Both the position numbers and the translations under genes were made by a program. From positions 19,365,910-19,429,909 of the forward strand of contig CM067350.1 of assembly GCA_034190875.2 (NCBI GenBank): a stretch of DNA of 64,000 nucleotides, given 5' to 3'. The notes under the pieces were generated by a model, which worked only from the letters and a program-made list of their open reading frames with translations, did no database searches and was not told the origin of the DNA. Source of the DNA: Urechis unicinctus. Taxonomy: Eukaryota > Annelida > Polychaeta > Xenopneusta > Urechidae. Numbering within the stretch: position 1 is the first letter of the stretch; the number at the start of each line of letters is the position of its first letter. This document shows, one piece after another, positions 56,051 to 64,000 of the stretch.

Positions 56051-59000
56051 TAATAATATCTTCAAACAGTTTTTCCACGAATAATATGAACACTATTTGG
56101 AATGATTGTGCGATTTAGTGCATGTTTTTGTGCATGTATACATCCCAGCTCATGTATACAGTTCTTCCTCAAGGTTGATTTTTCATCAACGATTCTCACC
56201 ATTCTGATTGACGAAATGAGACAAAACACATTAACCGATATATTAAGCCTCATGAATTATTACTGAATACGGAACAGATTTCAGAAAAAAGATTTTAGCC
56301 CTCAATGGATGACAATAAATATAGAACTATCAGACCCAAGTGGGTCTGTGACATAAACTGAATCCGTCGTTAGTAATTGTCTGATAAAAGAATGAAATGG
56401 AAGCATTCCCTTCAACTCAACAATTCCAAATTATAATAACCATCAATGCAAAAACAGTAAACATAAGATCTCCATTCAATATGAGAAAGAGCAATTGATC
56501 GCCTCAGCATATGCAAATCTGCGATCTCAGTAGTTGCTGAATTTGCAAGCAAAGTACACTTGCTTTCATGTGCCGGCTATACAGCAACTGGTTCGTTTAT
56601 GACCGTTTCCTTATTCCCCTACAGATACAGAAGAAAACCGCCCATTCCACATTCCCTCTGTCCCGAGTCACACTAAGCCACGTCTACAACCACATGAACG
56701 CCCAAGAGAGCTGAGTTAATGAGACCCACCCGGATGTGGTAGAAAACCGGATATCAAGCCTTACTGGTAATTGATGATGACGAGCCCAGCATCATAGTGG
56801 GTGTTTCAGGTTCTTATCGTATTAACCACAATTGTTTTTTCAATAGTTCCAAGTGAAACTAAAACATTTACACGAAGAGCAATAATTGCGTGTATGAAGC
56901 CATCTTCATCATCGTCATCATAATCATCATGGTTAGATGTTATCATCGTCGACGAGTTCATCTATATCTCGTCACTAGTGAGATACTTCTCATCGTTTGA
57001 ATAGTTGTCAGATAGCAACTAATCATAACTTGATCATCCGCTTCAATATCCTGGAATATAATCACCACTATGTCTCCATGGATCCGCTCTGGTTACTTCG
57101 CTTCATTTCTTCATTTCGTGTGATGAGACTTGTGAGACTTGTGAACATCCTTGCCTGAGAATCAACGAGAAAGGATACTGCGCCTAAAAGTGAGTTCTGT
57201 GGGTCTGTGAATTGATTTCACAAGCAATTTGCACTTGTACGACCATTGTGTTATGCGCCGTCTACAACCGTTATTAACATCAACTATAACATTGTCCATT
57301 TTACCTTGTCTGTTAAAGGTACATCAACACATGTTCGCAATGATTTCGACTGACTATAATTGGACATTTTTAAATGCTAATATCAATGTACAAACGCTGA
57401 TATTTTTTCACACATGTGGCGTATTAGCGATGGCATTGTACCCAATGACAGCCATTTATTTGATACTTCATCGTCTTAGCATGATATAAAATATAAATGC
57501 GGCGTCACAATCTACACCTACCCATCCAAATATTGACTGACATATCCAAATACAATAACGCCTCGTTGGTCACTAATGCGTCCCCACCTAATCTCGCGTC
57601 TTCCGCTTCGATAATGCTTCACCTCTATCACCCAAAACCGGCGCCGTTTATTAAGCCACAGGTTGTTAATGGCTATCATGCTTAAAGAGAGACGGAAGCT
57701 TGCCGGTAAATAGAGGCGTAGGTGTCCTTAATGGCGCTAAGCTAAGAAGCTTCCTCATCCATTAAACACTCACGAGTTATGAGGAAATGAGAACCAACGA
57801 GCTTGTTATTAATGCTACGTTGTAGGCAGATGGATGATGCACCGGAAGACGTTGGCTCTTATCTTATACCGTTATTATCATTATCTATTTAATTATCATC
57901 ATTATCAAAAATATTATCCTTTTCTATTTTTGTTATCCTGGACATCTTGGATAAAGCATATTGTCATCTCGAGGAATCATGAATCTATTCTGGTGCCATT
58001 GCCGAAGCTAGAAATAGGCCTTTAATATATCGCTAGCACATGGACGTCTCTAGTAGCGCGTGGTCAGGATAGCTAGCCTTACGATGCCGTTATATAAAGC
58101 TCACCGTCTGCAACACTACTTGTGGTAGGGGCAGCAATCATTTCTGAGGAGATTAGGTTTGATATGTTGTCAATATATTTTTAAGTAACATATATTCTCG
58201 AAAACTACTGCACCGACTTCAGTTGGTGTGCGCTTATATGAGTAACGCTTTCTGAAAGATTTATGCAAGATATTATTATTGAAACATTGTGATCATATTG
58301 ACCCTTCAGATTAAGGAATGTTATGGGGCCTCACATAAAACATCGTAGGCTTATGTTATTTGTCATCTAACAGGCTGCAATGAGCCGCTGATACATTCAG
58401 TACTCGCTTCAGATTAATATTGGATGATGTCTCGTGTTATACTCGTTAATTCACGCAGCAAAGATTATTTACCCGACGACGGCGCGTATTTGGTACCGTG
58501 CTTCGTAGGGCAAGCAATATGGTAAGCTCTTTAAACACCTTATCGTGGTTGATATTGTACGATTACAATGACCAATTTCTATATTGGTGGGCTTAACGCG
58601 GTTTCTACATTGCTTAAACCGAAAAACATTGCTGAAATACAGGAAATGGATGGCATAATATAGAATAAAGTACAATGCATAATTCATGTTTCCAAATCTC
58701 ACAGGTGATATCGAACCTTTCAACGCGGTCCATGCACTTTAGCTGAAGCTGCGTGAATTGAAAACAACAAAGCGAGTTAACTGAAACAGACAAGGTGAAT
58801 GTCACGCAGAGAGGATGAAGACGTTCACAACATTTACGCTTTCAGTTGTTGCTTGAGGCCAGGAGAACGTATTACGATGGACGTGGGATTGCAGGTTGAG
58901 GCTTTCATGGCCAGGTAGTCATCATACCATGGTATTGTAGAATAATGTAATTATGCGTTCGGTATGTTATGATGGACCAGTTGCATGGATATTGAGTTAG

Positions 59001-59858
59001 GTGTGTGCTGAATATTATTCATTAAACTGGATTCTGCAAGTTTGAATGAATTTTATGTGACATACTGTCTTTCTAGGGTATGTATGGTATGTTGGGTTTT
59101 TTATGTATTAAAACGGGTTCTGTACATTATATTGGGTTCTGGGACAAACAAACTATATCAATGGCTGATAGCTTTGTACGACTTTCACTCGAGCAAAGGC
59201 GATACAAGTTGATTTTAATCGCCACCATCACATCATCATCACCATCATCATTATCAAAATCATCACCATCGTCCATATTATAATCTTTCAATTGCCACCT
59301 CTAAATTGCTATTTCTAAATATTAGCCGTATTGGAAAATTACATCAACCCGTTCATCAACTCGGATCAAAATATTTCAATCCTGCTGTGTAATCATCACT
59401 CGGACCCCACGAATCTGTTGCCGTCACAGCGCTTGATTGCATGGCATCTGGCGGATATCTGAAACTCACGTCATCTATAACCAGAAGTGCTCTCTATAGG
59501 TGAGCAATGGTTGTGCAACCCTAAGTTTACAGGAGTCTGACGATGGCAGCAGCCGAACTTAATGTCAACTGTCATCTTCTCAAAATGTCATGTTATTATC
59601 TATCATATTATTAACAGATCGCACCATATTTGAATGAGCTTATCCCTGTAGTTTATCCGTCTCCACATCGCACCATGATCTTGAATGACAAATGGACCGA
59701 CAATCTTTCCCATCAAATAATGCCAACATAGTTACAAGCTGGACCCTCTACATTAGCTGTCAATACAGCGAGCCGTTTCGTTGTTAACAAATACATCCAC
59801 AGACAGCACAGCTTTATAGTTTGTGATATTTCGGATGAGTTTTTGTCCACTCACTTAT
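56051..59858 (+). repeat. 3.8 kb tandem unit 2
   Basis: 3808 bases. Nearly identical to unit 1 in its second half and nearer to unit 3 in its first half (for example TCCGCTTCGATAATG in units 2 and 3, against TCCGCTACGATAATG in unit 1). It has a small private duplication near 57119 (GTGATGAGACTTGTGAGACT). Confidence 0.95.
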
Positions 59859-62800
59859 TAATAATATCTTCAAACAGTTTTTCCACGAATAATATGAACA
59901 CTATTTGGAATGATTGTGCGATTTAGTGCATGTTTTTGTGCATGTATATATCCCAGCTCATGTATACAGTTCTTCCTCAAGGTTGATTTTTCATCAACGA
60001 TTCTCACCATTCTGATTGACGAAATGAGACAAAACACATTAACCGATATATTAAGCCTCATGAATTATTACTGAATACGGAACAGATTTCAGAAAAAAGA
60101 TTTTAGCCCTCAATGGATGACAATAAATATAGAACTATCAGACCCAAGTGGGTCTGTGACATAAACTGAATCCGTCGTTAGTAATTGTCTGATAAAAGAA
60201 TGAAATGGAAGCATTCCCTTCAACTCAACAATTCCAAATTATAATAACCATCAATGCAAAAACAGTAAACATAAGATCTCCATTCAATATGAGAAAGAGC
60301 AATTGATCGCCTCAGCATATGCAAATCTGCGATCTCAGTAGTTGCTGAATTTGCAAGCAAAGTACACTTGCTTTCATGTGCCGGCTATACAGCAACTGGT
60401 TCGTTTATGACCGTTTCCTTATTCCCTACAGATACAGAAGAAAACCGCCCATTCCACATTCCCTCTGTCCCGAGTCACACTAAGCCACGTCTACAACCAC
60501 ATGAACGCCCAAGAGAGCTGAGTTAATGAGACCCACCCGGATGTGGTAGAAAACCGGATATCAAGCCTTACTGGTAATTGATGATGACGAGCCCAGCATC
60601 ATAGTGGGTGTTTCAGGTTCTTATCGTATTAACCACAATTATTTTTTCAATAGTTCCAAGTGAAACTAAAGCATTTACACGAAGAGCAATAATTGCGTGT
60701 ATGAAGCCATCTTCATCATCGTCATCATAATCATCATGGTTAGATGTTATCATCGTCGACGAGTTCATCTATATCTCGTCACTAGTGAGATACTTCTCAT
60801 CGTTTGAATAGTTGTCAGATAGCAACTAATCATAACTTGATCATCCGCTTCAATATCCTGGAATATAATCACCACTATGTCTCCATGGATCCGCTCTGGT
60901 TACTTCGCTTCATTTCTTCATTTCGTGATTCGTGAGACTTGTGAACATCCTTGCCTGAGAATCAACGAGAAAGAATACTGCGCCTAAAAGTGAGTTCTGT
61001 GGGTCTGTGAATTGATTTCACAAGCAATTTGCACTTGTACGACCATTGTGTTATGCGCCGTCTACAACCGTTATTAACATCAACTATAACATTGTCCATT
61101 TTACCTTGTCTGTTAAAGGTACATCAACACATGTTCGCAATGATTTCGACTGACTATAATTGGACATTTTTAAATGCTAATATCAATGTACAAACGCTGA
61201 TATTTTTCACACATGTGGCGTATTAGCGATGGCATTGTACCCAATGACAGCCATTTATTTGATACTTCATCGTCTTAGCATGATATAAAATATAAATGCG
61301 GCGTCACAATCTACACCTACCCATCCAAATATTGACTGACATATCCAAATACAATAACGCCTCGTTGGTCACTAATGCGTCCCCACCTAATCTCGCGTCT
61401 TCCGCTTCGATAATGCTTCACCTCTATCACCCAAAACCGGCGCCGTTTATTAAGCCACAGGTTGTTAATGGCTATCATGCTTAAAGAGAGACGGAAGCTT
61501 GCCGGTAAATAGAGGCGTAGGTGTCCTTTATGGCGCTAAGCTTAGAAGCTTCCTCATCCATTAAACACTCACGAGTTATGAGGAAATGAGAACCAACGAG
61601 CTTGTTATTAATGCTACGTTGTAGGCAGATGGGATGATGCATCGGAAGACGTTGGCTCTTATCTTATACCGTTATTATCATTATCTATTTAATTATCATC
61701 ATTATCAAAAATATTATCCTTTTCTATTTTTGTTATCCTGGACATCTTGGATAAAGCAGATTGTCATCTCGAGGAATCATGAATCTATTCTGGTGCCATT
61801 GCCGAAGCTAGAAATAGGCCTTTAATATATCGCTAGCACATGGACGTCTCTAGTAGCGCGTGGTCAGGATAGATAGCCTTACGATGCCGTTAGATAAAGC
61901 TCACCGTCTGCAACACTACTTGTGGTAGGGGCAAGCAATCATTTCTGAGGAGATTAGGTTTGATATGTTGTCAATATATTTTTAAGTAACATATATTCTC
62001 GAAAACTACTGCACCGACTTCAGTTGGTGTGCGCCTATATGAGTAACGCTTTCTGAAATATTTATGCAAGATTTTATTATTGAAACAATGTGATCATATT
62101 GACCCTTCAGATTAAGGAATGTTATGGGGCCTCACATAAAACATCGTAGCCTTATGTTATTTGTCTTGTAACAGGCTGCAATGAGCCGCTGATACATTCA
62201 GTACTCGCTTCAGATTAATATTGGATGATGTCTCGTGTTATACTCGTTAATTCACGCAGCAAAGATTATTTACCCGACGACGGCGCGTATTTGGTACCGT
62301 GCTTCGTAGGGCAAGCAATATGGTAAGCTCTTTAAACACCTTATCTTGGTTGATATTGTACGATTACAATGACCGAAAAACATTGCTCAAATACAGGAAA
62401 TAGATGGCATAATATAGAATAAAGAACAGTGCATAATTCATGATTCCAAATCTCACAGGTGATATCGAACCTTTCAACGCGGTCGATGCACTTTAGCTGA
62501 AGCTGCGTGAATTGAAAACAACAAAGCGAGTTAACTGAAACAGACAAGGTGAATGTCACCCAGAGAGGATGAAGACGTTCACAACATTTACGCTTTCAGT
62601 TATTGCTTGAGGCCAGGAGAACGTATTACGATGGACGTGGGATTGCAGGAAGAGGCTTTCATGGCCAGGTAGTCATCATACCATGGTATTGTAGAATAAT
62701 GTAATTATGGGTTCGGTATGTTATGATGGGCCAGTTGCATGGATATTGAGTTAGGTGTGTGCTGAATATTATTCATTAAACTGGATTCTGCAAGTTTAAA

Positions 62801-63600
62801 TGAATTTTATGTGACATACTGTCTTTCTAGGGTATGTATGGTATGTTGGGTTTTTATGTATTAAAACGGGTTCTGTACATTATATTGGGTTCTGGGACAA
62901 ACAAACTATATCAATGGCTGATAGCTTTGTACGACTTTCACTCGAGCAAAGGCGATACAAGTTGATTTTAATCGCCACCATCACATCATCATCACCATCA
63001 TCATTATCAAAATCATCACCATCGCCCATATTATAATCTTTCAATTGCCACCTCTGTTATTTCTAAATATTAGCCGTATTGGAAAATTACATCAACCCGT
63101 TCATCAACTCGGATCAAAATATTTCAATCCTGCTGTGTAATCATCACTCGGACCCCACGAATCTGTTGCCTTGACAGCGCTTGATTGCATGGCATCTGGC
63201 GGATATCTGAAACTCACGTCATCTATAACCAGAAGTGCTCTCTATAGGTGAGCAATGGTTGTGCAACCCTAAGTTTACAGGAGTCTGACGATGGCAGCAG
63301 CCGAACTTAATGTCAACTGTCATCTTCTCAAAATGTCATGTTATTATCTATCATATTATTAACAGATCGCACCATATTTGAATGAGCTTATCCCTGTAGT
63401 TTATCCGTCTCCACATCGCACCATGATCTTGAATGACAAATGGACCGACAATCTTTCCCATCAAATAATGCCAACATAGTTACAAGCTGGACCCTCTACA
63501 TTAGCTGTCAATACAGCGAGCCGTTTCGTTGTTAACAAATACATGCACAGACAGCACAGCTTTATAGTTTGTGATATTTCGGATGAGTTTTTGTCCACTC
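59859..63600 (+). repeat. 3.8 kb tandem unit 3
   Basis: About 3.74 kb. It lacks about 48 bases near 62373 (the segment between GACC and GAAAAACATTGC) that units 1 and 2 carry. It also has scattered changes, including TAGATAAAG instead of TATATAAAG near 61890. Its right junction with unit 4 lacks about 34 bases of the unit start. Confidence 0.95.
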
Positions 63601-64000
63601 CGAATAATATGAACACTATTTGGAATGATTGTGCGATTTAGTGCATGTTTTTGTGCATGTATATATCCCAGCTCATGTATACAGTTCTTCCTCAAGGTTG
63701 ATTTTTCATCAACGATTCTCACCATTCTGATTGACGAAATGAGACAAAACACATTAACCGATATATTAAGCCTCATGAATTATTACTGAATACGGAACAG
63801 ATTTCAGAAAAAAGATTTTAGCCCTCAATGGATGACAATAAATATAGAACTATCAGACCCAAGTGGGTCTGTGACATAAACTGAATCCGTCGTTAGTAAT
63901 TGTCTGATAAAAGAATGAAATGGAAGCATTCCCTTCAACTCAACAATTCCAAATTATAATAACCATCAATGCAAAAACAGTAAACATAAGATCTCCATTC
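63601..64000 (+). repeat. 3.8 kb tandem unit 4, cut by the window end
   Basis: Starts at CGAATAATATGAACACTATT, which is internal to the unit start in the other copies. It continues as a near-identical copy to the last base, so the array extends beyond the window. Confidence 0.95.

Overview
The window is eukaryotic, intron-containing, AT-rich genomic DNA. The best guess is a marine invertebrate, perhaps a mollusc or another lophotrochozoan. That guess rests on the mix of mobile elements: Ty3/gypsy relatives, a THAP/Kolobok element, a CACTA-like transposase, a hAT transposase of the ZMYM-like kind, a tyrosine-recombinase fragment and a retroviral-type env remnant. Microsatellites and minisatellites are also abundant. 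No intact host protein-coding gene, rRNA or tRNA gene could be supported. Nearly all recognisable coding sequence is decayed mobile-element sequence.

Layout. 1-2490: decayed Ty3/gypsy polyprotein, cut at a TTAA that may be the left end of another DNA transposon. 3843-4055: tRNA-derived SINE-like unit. About 8040-13387: second decayed Ty3/gypsy element (LTR, gag, zinc knuckle, protease, RT, RNase H, integrase); its gag is split by a 1.5 kb non-autonomous DNA transposon. About 13390-22760: a stack of insertions. The base is a minus-strand CACTA-like element (transposase at 20880-22586, second ORF at 14450-16079). A Kolobok-type element (16357-20834, perfect TTAA duplication, THAP exon) sits inside it. 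A second copy of the same 1.5 kb transposon (18292-19754) sits inside the Kolobok. 22760-26530: mostly non-coding, with AT microsatellites. 26538-28892 (minus): broken env-like gene with signal peptide, furin-type site, fusion-peptide-like segment and C-terminal membrane anchor.

29880-33300: an old duplication with several small tandem repeats inside it. 33478-34098: 33-bp minisatellite that can be read as an 11-residue Cys/Gly-rich repeat. 36696-37001: 34-bp minisatellite. 37770 and 42337: nearly identical 88-bp dispersed pair. 43099-43310: 57-bp (19-codon) repeat. 44150-46180: a minus-strand gypsy integrase fragment followed by a plus-strand hAT transposase remnant. 46272-47376: tyrosine-recombinase C-terminus followed by a Myb/SANT-like piece. 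47447-48633: a TIR-bounded element. 49330-50960: a cluster of dispersed short repeats. 51828-52104: a large TA/TG microsatellite.

52237 to the window end is a head-to-tail array of units of about 3.8 kb (three full units and the start of a fourth). It runs out of the window. The units differ only by scattered changes and a few indels, so the array is young or homogenised. No function could be assigned to the unit.

The parts do not form a pathway. The window records successive insertions, nested four deep in one place, next to a recent tandem amplification. The strongest leads are the TTAA/THAP element with CRE-like palindromes near both ends, the nested stack, the env remnant, the recombinase plus Myb-like remnant and the unexplained 3.8 kb array.
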